Notes: a model not told the origin generated them from the letters alone. A stretch of DNA of 64,000 nt from Sphingomonas sp. SORGH_AS_0950 (GCF_030818415.1 NZ_JAUTAE010000001.1:3002001-3066000); one strand, 5' to 3'; positions 44,338-54,800 are shown, counted from the stretch's first letter. Numbers and translations: made by a program.

Positions 44338-44571
44338 CCGTTCTTGAGTGGATCGCCATTCAGCGATGCCTTTCCTTCCCTCGCCCCTCGCAGAGGGGAG
44401 AGGGGTGCGCAGACTTGGTCTTTGCGAGAGCAAAGGCTTAGTCGGAGCTGGGTGAGGGGTGGGCGCTCGCTTTGGCGAGCGCCCACCCCTCACCCAAGCT
44501 GCGCTAGCCAGCAGGCTGGCAAGCTTCGCTAACCCTCTCCCCTGTCCAGGGGAGAGGGGAAGAAGGCGCAA
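44338..44571. repeat. Composite REP block (family B), copy 2, the most symmetric copy
   Basis: Three palindromes joined: CCTCGCCCCTCGCAGAGGGG, a central GGGCGCTCGCTTTGGCGAGC, and the outer AGCAGGCTGGCAAGCTTCGC with CCCTCTCCCCTGTCCAGGGG. An inverted copy is at 8576-8830. The block fills the front of the 398-bp gene-free gap 44322-44719. Confidence 0.82.
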
Positions 44572-44719
44572 TCGTGAATGCCGATCCCCCTAGGCGGCTG
44601 GGCCTTGCGCCAAGTTCCGCTGGTATCGCGGCAAGTTATTGGCGGTGGCCGACGGACAGGCTCTTGGCTAGGTCCGATTGCCATTCCACGCCTTTCCATC
44701 CTGAGCGACCAGAGCCTCC

Positions 44720-45379
44720 ATGCGTTTCTTCCAACCCCTGCTGGCCGGCGCCACCCTGTCCGGCCGTCTGCTCGCCTGTCTCGGGGCGGTCATCGGCATC
44801 GCGCTGACCATCCTCGTCTGTGGCGGGCTGCCCCCGCTGGGCCCCGACCTGCCGATCATCGTCGCGCCGCTGGGAGCGTCCGCCGTGCTGGTCTTCGCCG
44901 TCCCCGCCAGCCCGCTCGCGCAGCCCTGGTCGGTGGTCGGGGGCAATGTCCTGTCCACGCTGGTCGGAGTGGCGATGTTCCATGCGATCCCTTCGCTGCC
45001 GCTGGCGGCGGGATGCGCGGTGGGCGGGGCGATCCTGGTCATGTCGCTGGCCCGGTGCCTGCACCCGCCGGGCGGCGCGGCGGCGCTGACCGCCGTTATC
45101 GGCAGCCAGGGAATCCATGCGGCGGGCTTTTCCTTCGCCTTCGCGCCGGTGGCGATCAACTCGATCGCGCTGGTGGCGCTCGGCATGTTCTTCCACCGCG
45201 CGACGGGGCGCAGCTATCCGCACGAACCGGGCGTGACCCCGCCCGCGCCCGCCGCCGTCATCCGGCCGGAGGATGTCGAGGCGGCGCTGGCGGACATGCA
45301 TGAGAGCTTCGACATCGCGCGCGAGGATCTCGACATGCTGCTCGCCCATGCCGAGCGCCATGCGCGGGCGAGGACATAG
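44720..45379 (+). CDS. HPP family integral membrane protein
   Basis: A 219-residue protein with about four to five transmembrane helices and the family signature LHPPGGAAALTAVIGSQ (HPP motif). LPIIVAPLGASAVLVFAVPASPLAQPWSVVGGN is also typical. Some HPP proteins have been linked to nitrite transport, but this is not shown here. The cytosolic C-terminus is hydrophilic and helical. A bidirectional terminator follows. Confidence 0.85.
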   Translation: MRFFQPLLAGATLSGRLLACLGAVIGIALTILVCGGLPPLGPDLPIIVAPLGASAVLVFAVPASPLAQPWSVVGGNVLSTLVGVAMFHAIPSLPLAAGCAVGGAILVMSLARCLHPPGGAAALTAVIGSQGIHAAGFSFAFAPVAINSIALVALGMFFHRATGRSYPHEPGVTPPAPAAVIRPEDVEAALADMHESFDIAREDLDMLLAHAERHARART

Positions 45380-45386
45380 CCCAACG

Positions 45387-45423
45387 AAAAAGGCCCGCCC
45401 CTCGCATGGAGGGACGGGCCTTT
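45387..45423. terminator. Bidirectional terminator between HPP gene and TonB receptor gene
   Basis: AAAAAGGCCCG-CCCTC, loop GCAT, GGAGGGACGGGCCTTT. It lies between convergent genes. Confidence 0.85.
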
Positions 45424-45444
45424 CGCGTCATCCGGTCATGCCGA

Positions 45445-47763
45445 TCAGCGATACTTGCCGCTGAACGAGATGCCGATGATGCGCGGTTCGTTGAACACGG
45501 CCGCCATATAGTTCTCGATCACGCCCTTGAGGTTCTTCTCGTTCGTGATGTTGCGGGCGAAGACCGACAGGCTCCAGTCGTCGTTCGGCGCCGAATAGCC
45601 GATGCTCAGGCCGCCCTCGAAATTGCCGTTCGAGGTGAACTCCTTGGTCCGGTACAGGACGAAGTTGGTGTAGCCCTGAAGATTCCAGTCGGTCGAGATG
45701 AACGCCTTGCCGCCGTCGGACAGTGGCAGGTCGTACTTGGCCGCCAGGTTGACGTTATATTCCGGCGCGTTGGGCAGCGGGTTGCCGTTGATCGGCACGA
45801 AGAACGCGTTCGCCCCGAAGATGCGGCGCGTCGTCACCGGGCCGTTCAGCACGGTGCAGACCATCACGCCGTTCAGGCCGCAGGTCTGGACGCTGACATT
45901 GCGGTCGCGGATTTCCGAATGCAGCAGGCTGACACCCGCCGACAGCGCCAGGTTGCGCACCGGCAGCCACTGGGCATCGGCTTCCAGACCGTAGGCGACC
46001 GCCTTGTCGGCGTTGAGCAGCACGCCGTTGCCGTCCGAGTCGTTGCCGTTCAGCTGGATGTTCTTCACCCGGTACGCGAAGGCGGCGGCGTTCAGACGCA
46101 GCGTGTTGTCGAACAGCTTCGACTTGAAGCCGGTCTCGAACGACAGGTTCGTCTCCGAACCGGCGGTCGAGAAGTCCGAGTTGAACACCGCCGAGCGACC
46201 CTGGATGGTCGGACCCCGGAAGCCCTGCGCCGCGCGGACATAGACGTTCAGGTTCGGATTGACCTCATAGAGCGCCGACAGGTCCCAGCTGGGCTGGGTG
46301 TCCGACAGACGCACGTCGCGGCGACCACGATAGGTCGAGACGCCGGCGGCGCTGTCGGCGGTGCGCAGCAGCTGGGTCCGCTTGGTGTCCTCGCTGACGC
46401 GACCACCGGCGGTCAGGGTCAGGCGGTCGGTCGCCTGATAGCTGACCTGCCCGAACACGCCCCAGCTGGTGTTGACGTCGTGCAGGCGGACCCAGTTGTT
46501 CGGGTTCGCCCCGATCAGGAACGCGCGCTGGTAGAAGTCCGTGATGTCGCGGCTGTCGAAATAGATGCCGCCGACCTGCCACTTGAACGGCCCGCTGCCG
46601 GTCGAGGCGAGGCGGACTTCCTGCGTCCACTGGTCGAGCCCGCGAACCTGGCCCATGCTCAGGCCATAGCCATTGGCCACGCCGTTGACCGGGAAGTTGG
46701 CCGCCGCGCCGCCGTCGGTGTCGCCCTTGCTGAAACCGGCCGTGGTCTCATAGGCGGTGATCGAGGTCAGCTCGGCCGCACCCAGGTCCCAGGCGGCGCG
46801 CAGCGAGGTGCCTTGCGTGTCATAGGACTGCGGATTGCCGCGCCCTTCGTCATAGGCCACCCGGTCGCGCGGTTCGGCCGAGACGTCGCGCGAACCCTTC
46901 TTGATCGCGCCGCGATGGAACAGGGTCGAGGTGCCGTCATACCAGCGGGCATGGCCCGACAGGTTGAACGACAGCGTGTCGGTCGGCGTGAAGAGCAGCT
47001 GGAGGCGGACGTCGCGCTCGGTGAAGCCGCCCATCGCGTCCTTCTTCGGGGTCAGCGTGCCGTCGGCGCTGGGACCCGAATAGACATTGTCGACCCAATC
47101 GTCGCGGTGCTGCACCAGCGCCGACAGGCGGAAGGCCAGCACGTCGCGGATCAGGGGGCCGCCGACACCGGCGTCCATGCTGATCGTGTTGTAGCTGCCG
47201 ATCGAGGCGGTCGCGCGGCTCTGGAAGCTCTGGGTGGGCTTGATCGTGTCGAACTTGATGATGCCCGCAGTCGTGTTGCGACCGAACAGCGAGCCCTGCG
47301 GCCCGCGCAGCACCTCGACCTGGTCGACGTCGAACACCGGGTTCGACTTCAGCACGACATGTTCCAGCACCACATCGTCCTGGATGATCGACACCGGCTG
47401 CGACGCGCCGAGATAGAAGTCGATATTGCCCAGGCCGCGAATGTAGAAGCGCGGGAAGATGCGGCCGGTGGTGGTTTCGGCATACAGGCCGGGCACCCGG
47501 CCCGACAGCGCCAGAATGTCCTCGCCGCCCTGCTGGAAGGCGCGCAGGTTCGAACCGCTGACCACGCCCACCGACACGGGCACGCGGTTCAGATTTTCCG
47601 AGCGGCGCTCGGCGGTGACGGTGATCTCGCCCAGCCCCTGTTCGGGGCCATTGTCGGCCGGCGTGGCCGCCGCCTGATCGGCGGTCTGGGCAAAGGCGGG
47701 CACGGCCGCCAGCGTTCCCCACGCCGCGCCCAGCAGCGCCACGGTCTTGATAACGGATTTCAT
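45445..47763 (-). CDS. TonB-dependent outer-membrane receptor
   Basis: A 772-residue receptor with a signal peptide (MKSVIKTVALLGAAWGTLAAVPAFA). The plug domain has ITVTAERRSENLNRVPVSVGVVSG, YIRGLGNIDFYLG and VEVLRGPQGSLFGRNTTAG. The C-terminal barrel ends SVFARNITNEKNL...GISFSGKYR with the terminal aromatic/basic signature. It imports a nutrient with TonB energy. The ligand is not visible, but neighbouring phosphate genes and a weak Pho-box-like site upstream suggest a phosphorus-related compound. Start at 47763 has GGGGAAC upstream. Confidence 0.93.
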   Translation of the reverse strand: MKSVIKTVALLGAAWGTLAAVPAFAQTADQAAATPADNGPEQGLGEITVTAERRSENLNRVPVSVGVVSGSNLRAFQQGGEDILALSGRVPGLYAETTTGRIFPRFYIRGLGNIDFYLGASQPVSIIQDDVVLEHVVLKSNPVFDVDQVEVLRGPQGSLFGRNTTAGIIKFDTIKPTQSFQSRATASIGSYNTISMDAGVGGPLIRDVLAFRLSALVQHRDDWVDNVYSGPSADGTLTPKKDAMGGFTERDVRLQLLFTPTDTLSFNLSGHARWYDGTSTLFHRGAIKKGSRDVSAEPRDRVAYDEGRGNPQSYDTQGTSLRAAWDLGAAELTSITAYETTAGFSKGDTDGGAAANFPVNGVANGYGLSMGQVRGLDQWTQEVRLASTGSGPFKWQVGGIYFDSRDITDFYQRAFLIGANPNNWVRLHDVNTSWGVFGQVSYQATDRLTLTAGGRVSEDTKRTQLLRTADSAAGVSTYRGRRDVRLSDTQPSWDLSALYEVNPNLNVYVRAAQGFRGPTIQGRSAVFNSDFSTAGSETNLSFETGFKSKLFDNTLRLNAAAFAYRVKNIQLNGNDSDGNGVLLNADKAVAYGLEADAQWLPVRNLALSAGVSLLHSEIRDRNVSVQTCGLNGVMVCTVLNGPVTTRRIFGANAFFVPINGNPLPNAPEYNVNLAAKYDLPLSDGGKAFISTDWNLQGYTNFVLYRTKEFTSNGNFEGGLSIGYSAPNDDWSLSVFARNITNEKNLKGVIENYMAAVFNEPRIIGISFSGKYR

Positions 47764-47847
47764 GTCGTTCCCCACGCTCGGCGGATCGGTCGATGCCGTC
47801 CGCCCGATTGATTTTCTCCCGGTAAGCCGAGCGGTTAAAAGTGCATT

Positions 47848-47865
47848 ATGGCGCTTACGTGACAG
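47848..47865 (-). promoter_or_regulatory. Weak Pho-box-like site upstream of the TonB receptor
   Basis: On the minus strand CTGTCAC-GTAA-GCGCCAT: the first half-site is good and the second matches 4 of 7 positions. About 85 bp before the start codon. Confidence 0.35.
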
Positions 47866-48102
47866 GACTGATGCGCAAAAAGCACAGCGGGACATGAAAA
47901 ATTCATGACGACATGGCGCGACCGTCATGCGAGGTTGTGCCCAGGCCAGACTGTGTCCTGCCCGCCGTTGCGGGGGCGGACCGGAACGGCCGGGAGGCAG
48001 CCATGACAGGGCGGAGCGGCGGGAATGCAGGGGGAACACAGGCCATGGCGGTCCACGAAACCTCGCCTGTCGCCCACCGGCGAAGGGGCCGGAATGCCGC
48101 TT

Positions 48103-48120
48103 CTGTCACATTGCTGTAAC
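48103..48120 (+). promoter_or_regulatory. Pho-box-like site upstream of DUF47-PiT
   Basis: CTGTCAC-ATTG-CTGTAAC: two 7-bp half-sites with 4-bp spacer, close to the PhoB consensus CTGTCAT-N4-CTGTCAT. 163 bp before the DUF47 start. Confidence 0.7.
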
Positions 48121-48282
48121 AGTGTTTTGCTTGACGCGGGGCGTTCGGCTGGTCAGGGGGGCGGCGTTCGTGCAAGCTTCGATCCCAGGGTCCATTTCGA
48201 CGGTCCGGCGTTCCGCCGTGGCCCGCAAAGCCATGGGTGCTGAACACGCACGCTATCGGATCACTATCGGGGTTACCGACTG

Positions 48283-48927
48283 ATGTTCGCCTGGTTCCAA
48301 CGCCTCCTGCCGAAGACGGGGAATTTCTTCGAGCTGTTCGAGGCGCAAGCCGCCACCATCCTGGCGGGGGCCGAAGCCACCGTCCGGCTGTTCGATGCGC
48401 AGGGCAATACCGCCGACGAGATCGCCGCGGTCGCCGCGCGCGAGCATGAGGCCGACGCGATCACGCGCGATGTGCTGACCTCGGTCCGCTCGACCTTCCT
48501 GACGCCGTTCGACCGCGCCTCGATCACCTCGCTGATCGGTTCGCTGGACGATACGATCGACGAGATGCACGCCGCCGCCACCGCGATCGGCCTGTACCGT
48601 GTGACCAGCTTCGCGCCCGAGATGCGCGAAATGGCGGCGGTCGCGGTCGAGGCGGCCAAGCTGACCGTCGAGGCGATGCCGCTGATGCGCGACGTCGCGC
48701 GCAACGGCGACCGGCTCCACGCGCTGACCGAAGAGCTGGTCCGGCTGGAAGGGCGTGCCGACGAGATCCATGCGGCGGGCCTGAAGCGCACGCTGGACGA
48801 ATGCGGCGAGCGCGACACGCTGCGCTTCGTGATCGAGAAGGAAGTGTACAAGCATCTGGAGCGCATCCTCGACGCGTTCGAGGATGTCGCCGACGAGATC
48901 GACGGCATCGTCATCGATCACGCCTGA
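48283..48927 (+). CDS. DUF47 (PhoU-like) protein, PiT partner
   Basis: A 214-residue all-helical protein of the DUF47/YkaA group, related to PhoU. It shows MFAWFQRLLPKTGNFFELFEAQA, EHEADAITRDVLTSVRSTFLTPFDRASITSL and EKEVYKHLERILDAFEDVADEIDGIVI. The acidic E-xxxD pairs resemble PhoU metal sites. In many bacteria such proteins are encoded before a PiT transporter and are thought to tune its activity. The next gene, 11 bp after, is exactly that. A Pho-box-like site precedes the pair. Confidence 0.9.
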   Translation: MFAWFQRLLPKTGNFFELFEAQAATILAGAEATVRLFDAQGNTADEIAAVAAREHEADAITRDVLTSVRSTFLTPFDRASITSLIGSLDDTIDEMHAAATAIGLYRVTSFAPEMREMAAVAVEAAKLTVEAMPLMRDVARNGDRLHALTEELVRLEGRADEIHAAGLKRTLDECGERDTLRFVIEKEVYKHLERILDAFEDVADEIDGIVIDHA

Positions 48928-48937
48928 GGCGTCGGAG

Positions 48938-49951
48938 ATGCACGAACTCGCCTTTCCGTTGCTGGTCGGCCTGATCCTGGTCGCGCTGGCGTTCGATTAT
49001 CTCAACGGGCTGCACGACGCGGCCAATTCGATCGCGACGGTGGTGGCGACCCGGCTGCTGCCGCCGGTCGCGGCGGTGGGCTTTGCCGCCTTCTTCAACT
49101 TCGCGGCCTATTTCCTGACCGTCGCCTTTCCCAGCCTACACAAGGTGGCCGAGACGATCGGCAAGGGCCTGATCGACCAGAGCATCGTCACCCCCGCCGT
49201 CATCTTCGGCGCGCTAGGCGGGGCGATGGCCTGGAACGTCATCACCTGGCTGCGCGGCATCCCCTCGTCGAGCAGCCATGCGCTGGTCGGCGGGCTGGTC
49301 GGCGCGGGCGTGGCGCATGCGGGCATGGACGCGGTGAAGTGGGCGGGTCTCAACAAGACGCTGCTCGCCATCGTTCTGTCGCCGATGCTTGGCATGATGC
49401 TGGCGATGCTGGTCATGCTGGCGAGCAGCTGGGCCATGCGCCGGTCGAGCGCGGGACAGGCGGAACGCAGCTTCCGCGCGATGCATCTGGTCTCCTCGGC
49501 GGCCTATTCGCTCAGCCACGGGCTGAACGACGCGCAGAAGACGATGGGGATCATCACCGTCCTCCTCTATTCGACCGGGCGGCTGTCCGGCCCGTTCGAG
49601 GTGCCGCACTGGGTCGCCATCTCCTGCTATGTCGCGATCGCGCTGGGCACGATGACCGGCGGCTGGCGGATCATCGAGACGATGGGCACCCGCATCACCA
49701 AGCTGTCGCAGCACCAGGGGTTCAGCGCCTCGACCGCAGGGTCGATCGTGATCTTCTGCGCTTCGGCGCTGGGCATTCCGGTGTCGACGACTCACACCAT
49801 CACCGGCTCGATCATCGGCGCGGGCGTGGCCCGGCGGGCCTCGGCGGTACGCTGGGGCGTGGCAGGCAATGTCGTGATCGCCTGGATCATCACCATCCCC
49901 GCCTCGGCGGTGATGGGGGCGGGCTTCTACCTGCTGACCCGGTTGTTCTGA
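48938..49951 (+). CDS. pit: PiT-family inorganic phosphate transporter
   Basis: A 337-residue inner-membrane transporter with about ten helices. The two duplicated PiT signatures are visible: FDYLNGLHDAANSIATVVATR near the N-terminus and SLSHGLNDAQKTMGII in the second half. PSSSSHALVGGLVGAG and VSTTHTITGSIIGAG are the paired helical hairpins. It imports phosphate, often as a metal-phosphate complex, driven by proton motive force. The start MHELAF at 48938 has CGGAG upstream. It is cotranscribed with DUF47 and ends at a terminator. Confidence 0.95.
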   Translation: MHELAFPLLVGLILVALAFDYLNGLHDAANSIATVVATRLLPPVAAVGFAAFFNFAAYFLTVAFPSLHKVAETIGKGLIDQSIVTPAVIFGALGGAMAWNVITWLRGIPSSSSHALVGGLVGAGVAHAGMDAVKWAGLNKTLLAIVLSPMLGMMLAMLVMLASSWAMRRSSAGQAERSFRAMHLVSSAAYSLSHGLNDAQKTMGIITVLLYSTGRLSGPFEVPHWVAISCYVAIALGTMTGGWRIIETMGTRITKLSQHQGFSASTAGSIVIFCASALGIPVSTTHTITGSIIGAGVARRASAVRWGVAGNVVIAWIITIPASAVMGAGFYLLTRLF

Positions 49952-49952
49952 C

Positions 49953-49982
49953 AAGGGGGAGGGCGAAGGTCCTCCCCTTTTT
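49953..49982 (+). terminator. Terminator of the DUF47-PiT operon
   Basis: Stem GGGGAGG / CCTCCCC with loop GCGAAGGT, followed by a T-run, right after the pit stop codon. Confidence 0.85.
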
Positions 49983-50003
49983 CGTTGGGCATCATCCTAT
50001 TCT

Positions 50004-50330
50004 CCGTTCAGCCTGAGCGAAGTCGAAGGCCAAGGGATTCGGTTCGCGCAGAGGCGCGGAGGACGCAGAGATTGCGTTCTTTGGGATAACGCCCCCTCAA
50101 TGCTGCTCCGTTCCCCGGCGAAGGCCGGGGCCCAGTTGCGGCCCATCATCGACGGCGGGCCGCTCTTGCCTCCCAGGCACCGACGCCGCGCACCTCCCAG
50201 TATGTAGCAACTGGGCCCCGGCCTTCGCCGGGGAACAGAAGGATGTTGAGGTGGCGTTCTGGAGAAGGCGCTCTCTTCGCTTCTGTGCGAACCGAATCCC
50301 TTGGCCTTCGACTTCGCTCAGGCGGAACGG
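50004..50330. repeat. Large composite inverted repeat of two REP families
   Basis: Outer arms are family D units (CAGCCTGAGCGAAGTCGAAG near 50008, and CTTCGACTTCGCTCAGGCGG near 50308), each followed inward by AAGGGATTCGGTTCGC or its complement. Inner arms carry TTCCCCGGCGAAGGCCGGGG (from 50112) and CCCCGGCCTTCGCCGGGGAA (from 50216). The centre is unique. It fills the gap 49983-50373, which has no gene. Confidence 0.85.
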
Positions 50331-50373
50331 AGGTGGATTGTGGGGCGGACTCCTCCATCCGCCCCCATAACCC

Positions 50374-51807
50374 TCAAGACCCCGTAACCGGCCCCCCGGC
50401 CGCCTGGAACAGCGCGACCGAGTCGGTCATGCGCGCCGCCTTGGCCTGGATCAGTTGCGACCGGGCCTGCGCGTCGGTTGCGGTGGCGTTGAGCAGCTGC
50501 AACGTGCCCACATCGCCCAGCGCCAACTGCCGTCGGGCAAAGGTCAGCGCCTGGCCCGCCGCGTTGCTCGCCCGCTGCGCCGCGTCGAGCGCCTGCGCGT
50601 CGGTGGACAGGCCGGTCAGCGAGTCGGCGACATCGCCGAACGCCTGGAGCACCGCCTGGCGATACTGCGCCTTGGCACCCTCCAGCGCCGCCTCGGCCGC
50701 CTTTTGCTGGTGGCGCAGCGCATTGGCGTGGAACAGCGGCTGGGTGATCCCGCCGAGCAGCGCCCAGAAGGGATTGCCGCTCTTGAACATGTCGCCGAAA
50801 TTCTGTGCCGAGCCGCCCGCATTGGCGGAAAGCTGGATGCTGGGCAGCCGTGCAGCGATGGCGGCGCCGACATCGGCCCCGGCGCCCCGCAACTGGGCTT
50901 CGGCGGCCAGCACGTCGGGACGGCGATGGACCAGATCGGAGGGGACGATGGCGGGCAGCTCGGTCGGCAGCGTCAGCTGCGCCAGCTCGGGCAGCGGCGG
51001 CAGCGCCGATCCCGCCGGGCGGCCGATCAGCGTCGCGATGATGGTGCGCTGCGCCGCCTCGGCACGGACCAGCGGGGGCAGCGCGCCCTCGGCGGTCGCC
51101 AGCGCGGCCTGCTGGGTCGAGACGTCCGAGGCGCCGACCGCGCCCAGCCGCTGCCGCTGTTGCAGCGCGCCCAATATGTCACGGTTGACCTGTACCGCCG
51201 TCTGCGCGGCGGCGACCTGTTCGGCCAGGCTCGCCCGTTCGATCAGCGCGGTGACGAGGTTCGCCGCCACCGTCATCCGCGCCGCGTCCAGCTGGTGCCG
51301 CTCGACCTCGGCGCGTGCGGCGGCGGAGCGGACCTGCGCCCGGTTGCCGCCGAACGCGTCGACGTCATAGGACACGCTGACCTGCGCGGTGTGCAGCGTA
51401 TAAAGCTGCTGGTTCTGGTCGGCGACCGCTGGCGACAGCGCGTTGGACACGCGGGTCCGCTGCGCCTGATAGTTCAGGCCCCCTTGCGGGAACAGCAGCG
51501 AGCCGCGCGTCGCCCGCGCCTGTTCCTGCGCCTGCTTCAGCGAGGCTTGCGCGACGGCCACGTCGTTATTGTGCGCCAGCGCCTCGGCGACCAGCGCATC
51601 GAGCTGGGCATTGCCGAAGGCATGCCACCATTGGGGCGCGACGGTGGCGGACACCGTCTGTGCCGGGCCGGTCGCGGGTGCGATCACCGGCGCAGGCGCC
51701 AGCGGCGGCAGGCTGGCATGTGCGTCCAGGTCATGCGGTCCCACGGCGCAGCCCGAGATACTGGCCGAAACGCAGGCCAGCAGCGGCAGGGTCAGGAAAC
51801 GCTTCAT
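50374..51807 (-). CDS. RND efflux outer-membrane lipoprotein (NodT/OprM type)
   Basis: A 477-residue outer-membrane channel. The signal MKRFLTLPLLACVSASISGC ends in a lipobox Cys. The TolC-type repeats show PQWWHAFGNAQLDALVAEALAHNNDVAVAQASLKQA, VSYDVDAFGGNRAQVRSA, HRRPDVLAAEAQLRGAGADVGAA and ITQPLFHANALRHQQKAAE. It forms the exit duct of a tripartite pump. Its start overlaps the end of the RND gene by 4 bp (ATGA), so translation is coupled. It is the last gene of the operon. Confidence 0.92.
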   Translation of the reverse strand: MKRFLTLPLLACVSASISGCAVGPHDLDAHASLPPLAPAPVIAPATGPAQTVSATVAPQWWHAFGNAQLDALVAEALAHNNDVAVAQASLKQAQEQARATRGSLLFPQGGLNYQAQRTRVSNALSPAVADQNQQLYTLHTAQVSVSYDVDAFGGNRAQVRSAAARAEVERHQLDAARMTVAANLVTALIERASLAEQVAAAQTAVQVNRDILGALQQRQRLGAVGASDVSTQQAALATAEGALPPLVRAEAAQRTIIATLIGRPAGSALPPLPELAQLTLPTELPAIVPSDLVHRRPDVLAAEAQLRGAGADVGAAIAARLPSIQLSANAGGSAQNFGDMFKSGNPFWALLGGITQPLFHANALRHQQKAAEAALEGAKAQYRQAVLQAFGDVADSLTGLSTDAQALDAAQRASNAAGQALTFARRQLALGDVGTLQLLNATATDAQARSQLIQAKAARMTDSVALFQAAGGPVTGS

Positions 51808-54800
51808 GCCGGAACCCCAGAGTCGGAGATGGTGGTATCGTCCTGGTCGTCGACCATCGGATCATGCTTCTTCTTGCGCTGCGACAGCGGCAGGCGGGTC
51901 GAATAGCGGCTGATCAGGACCGGCAGGACCAGCAGGATCAGCACCGGGGCCAGCGTCATGCCGCCCACCACGACCAGTGCCAGCGGCTTCTGCACCTGGC
52001 TGCCGATCCCGTGCGACAGGGCGGCTGGCAGCAGGCCGATGGCCGCGACCAGACAGGTCATGACGACAGGGCGCAGGCTGTTCTTGACGGTGTTGGCCAG
52101 CGCATTCTCGCGCGGGGCGCCCTCGTCGATCGCGTTGTTGAAGGTGGTGACGACCAGGATGCCGTCCATCACCGCGATGCCGAACAGCGCCACGAAGCCG
52201 ATCGCCGCCGAGATGCTGAACGCCGTGCCGGTCAGGGCCAGCGCCAGCACACCGCCCACGATCGCCATCGGGATCGCGGAGAAGGCGAGCAGGCTGTCGC
52301 GCATCGATCCGAAGTTCGCATAGAGCAGCAGCAGGATGAGCACGAGGCTGATCGGGACCACGATCTCCAGACGGGCGATCGCGTTCTTCAGATTGTCCAG
52401 CTCGCCCGCCCATTCCAGGTGATAGCCCGGCGGCAGGTGGACATTCTGGTTGATCCGCGCGCGCGCCTCCTCGACCGCGCCGCCCAGATCGCGGCCACGC
52501 ACCGAGAATTTGATCGGGACATAGCGCTCCTGATGCTCGCGATAGATGAAGGACGCGCCGCTGGTCAGCTTGACGTTCGCCACCTCGGACAGCGGCACCT
52601 GGATGGTCCCGTTGCCGTCGGGCGAAGGCGCGCCGATCGTGATGTTGCGCACCGATTCCAGCGAGTCGCGCTGGGCGGGCTTCAAACGCACGATGATCGG
52701 GAAGTGGCGGTCGGTGCCGGGTTCGTACAGGTCGGCGGGCGACTGGCCACCGATGGCCGCGGCCACCGTCTGGTTGATGTCGTCGGGCGTCAGGCCATAG
52801 CGCGCGGCCTTGGCGCGATCGACGTCGATCCGCACGGTCGGCTGGCCCAGGATCTCGAACACGCCGAGATCCTCGATGCCCTTCACCTTGGCCATCTGCG
52901 CCTTGATCTGGTTGGCCAGCTTTTCCAGCGTGACCAGATCGGGGCCGAACAGCTTGATCGAATTGGCGCCCTTCACGCCCGAGGCGGCTTCCTCGACATT
53001 ATCCTCGATGATCTGCGAGAAGGAGAAGTCGACGCCCGGATATTTCTTGGCGAGGCGGCTCGACAGTTCCTCGATCAGCTTCTCCTTGGTCATTCCGCTC
53101 GGCCAGCTGTCGAAGGGCTTGAGCGGCACGAAGAATTCGATGTTGAAGAAGCCGGTCGCATCGGTGCCGTCGTCCGGGCGGCCATGCGCGGACAGGACCG
53201 CAGTGGTTTCCGGATAGCTGGCGATGATCTTGCGCACCTCGTTGGTCACCTTCTCGCCCGCCTCGAGGCTGATCGAGGAGGGGAGGGTGGCGCGGATGTA
53301 CATATTGCCTTCTTCGAGGTGCGGCAGGAACTCGATGCCCAGCGAGCGCACGCCGACGATGGCGAGGCCCATCATCAGCAGGCCGCCGCCGATCGTCACG
53401 ATCTTGTTGCGCAGCGCGAAGGACGCGGCGGGTTCATAGACGGCACGCAGCTTGCCGACGATGAACGTCTCAGTCTCGGCCAGCTTGTCCGGCAGGAGCA
53501 GCGTCGAGAGCACCGGCGCGACGGTGAAGGTCGCGAGCAGGCCGCCGGTGATGGCATAGGCATAGGTCTTGGCCATCGGGCCGAAGATATGCCCCTCCAC
53601 GCCGGTCAGGGTGAACAGCGGCAGGAAGCTGGCGATGATGATCGCGGCGGCGAAGAAGATACCGCGGCTGACCTCGGACGAGGCGCCCAGCACCGCGCCG
53701 AAGCGGCTGGCCAGGGTATAGCGGCCCTGGCCATTCTCCACCGCGGTCGAGCGTTCGACCATGTGGCGGAAGATATTCTCGACCATGATGACGCAGGCAT
53801 CGACGACCAGGCCGAAGTCGAGCGCCCCCACCGACAACAGGTTCGCACTCTCCCCCTGGAGCACCAGGATCAGGATCGCGAAGGCCAGCGCGAAGGGGAT
53901 GGTCGCCGCCACGATGATCGCCGAGCGCAGATTGCCGAGGAACAGCCATTGCAGCGCGAAGATCAGCAGGATGCCCACCACCATGTTTTCCATGACGGTG
54001 TGGATGGTCAGGTTGATCAGGTCGGAACGGTCATAGATCCGCTCCAGATGGACGCCGGGGGGCAGGATGCCGCTGTCGTTGATGTTGGCGACCTCGGCCT
54101 GGACGGCCTTGATCGTCGGCATCGACTGGGCACCGCGCTGCATCAGGACGATGCCCTGCACGATGTCGTCGTCGTTATTATACCCGGCGATGCCCATGCG
54201 CGGCGCGTTGCCGATCTTGACGGTGGCGACGTCCTTGACGAGCACGGGCTGGCCACCCGCCTGGCCGACCAGGACGTTCTGGATCGCGTCGGGCGACTGG
54301 ATCAGACCGATGCCGCGCACGATCGCGGCCTGTTCGCCGAAGTTGATCGTCTGGCCGCCGACATTGCCGTCGCTCTTGGACAGCGCCGCCAGCACCTGCG
54401 ACACGGTCACGCCGTGCGCGTTCAGCCGGTTCTGGTCGATGACCACGTCATAGGCGCGCAGCTTGCCGCCCCAGCCGGTGACGTCGATCACGCCCGGAAT
54501 CCGCTTGAACCGGCGCTGGAGCACCCAGTCCTGCAACGTCTTCAGGTCCATCACCGAATAGCCCTTGGGCGCGGAGATGCGGTAGCGATAGATCTCGCCC
54601 ACCGGCGAGGTCGGCGACAGCGTCGGCTGTGCACCGCCCGCCAGCGGGGGCAGCTGCGACAGGCGGTTGATGACCTGCTGGCGCGCCTGTTCGTTGGTAT
54701 AGTCGTAGGTGAACTGGATCTTGATGTCCGACAGGCCGAACAGGCTGATCGCGCGGATCGCGGTCAGATGCGGGATGCCCGCCATCTGGACCTCGATCGG

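Larger units (their letters stand above)
47764..48282. other. Divergent 519-bp control region between TonB receptor and DUF47-PiT
   Basis: No gene is seen. It contains a clear Pho-box-like site facing DUF47 (48103-48120) and a weaker one facing the TonB gene (47848-47865). The remainder is ordinary GC-rich sequence. Confidence 0.6.
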
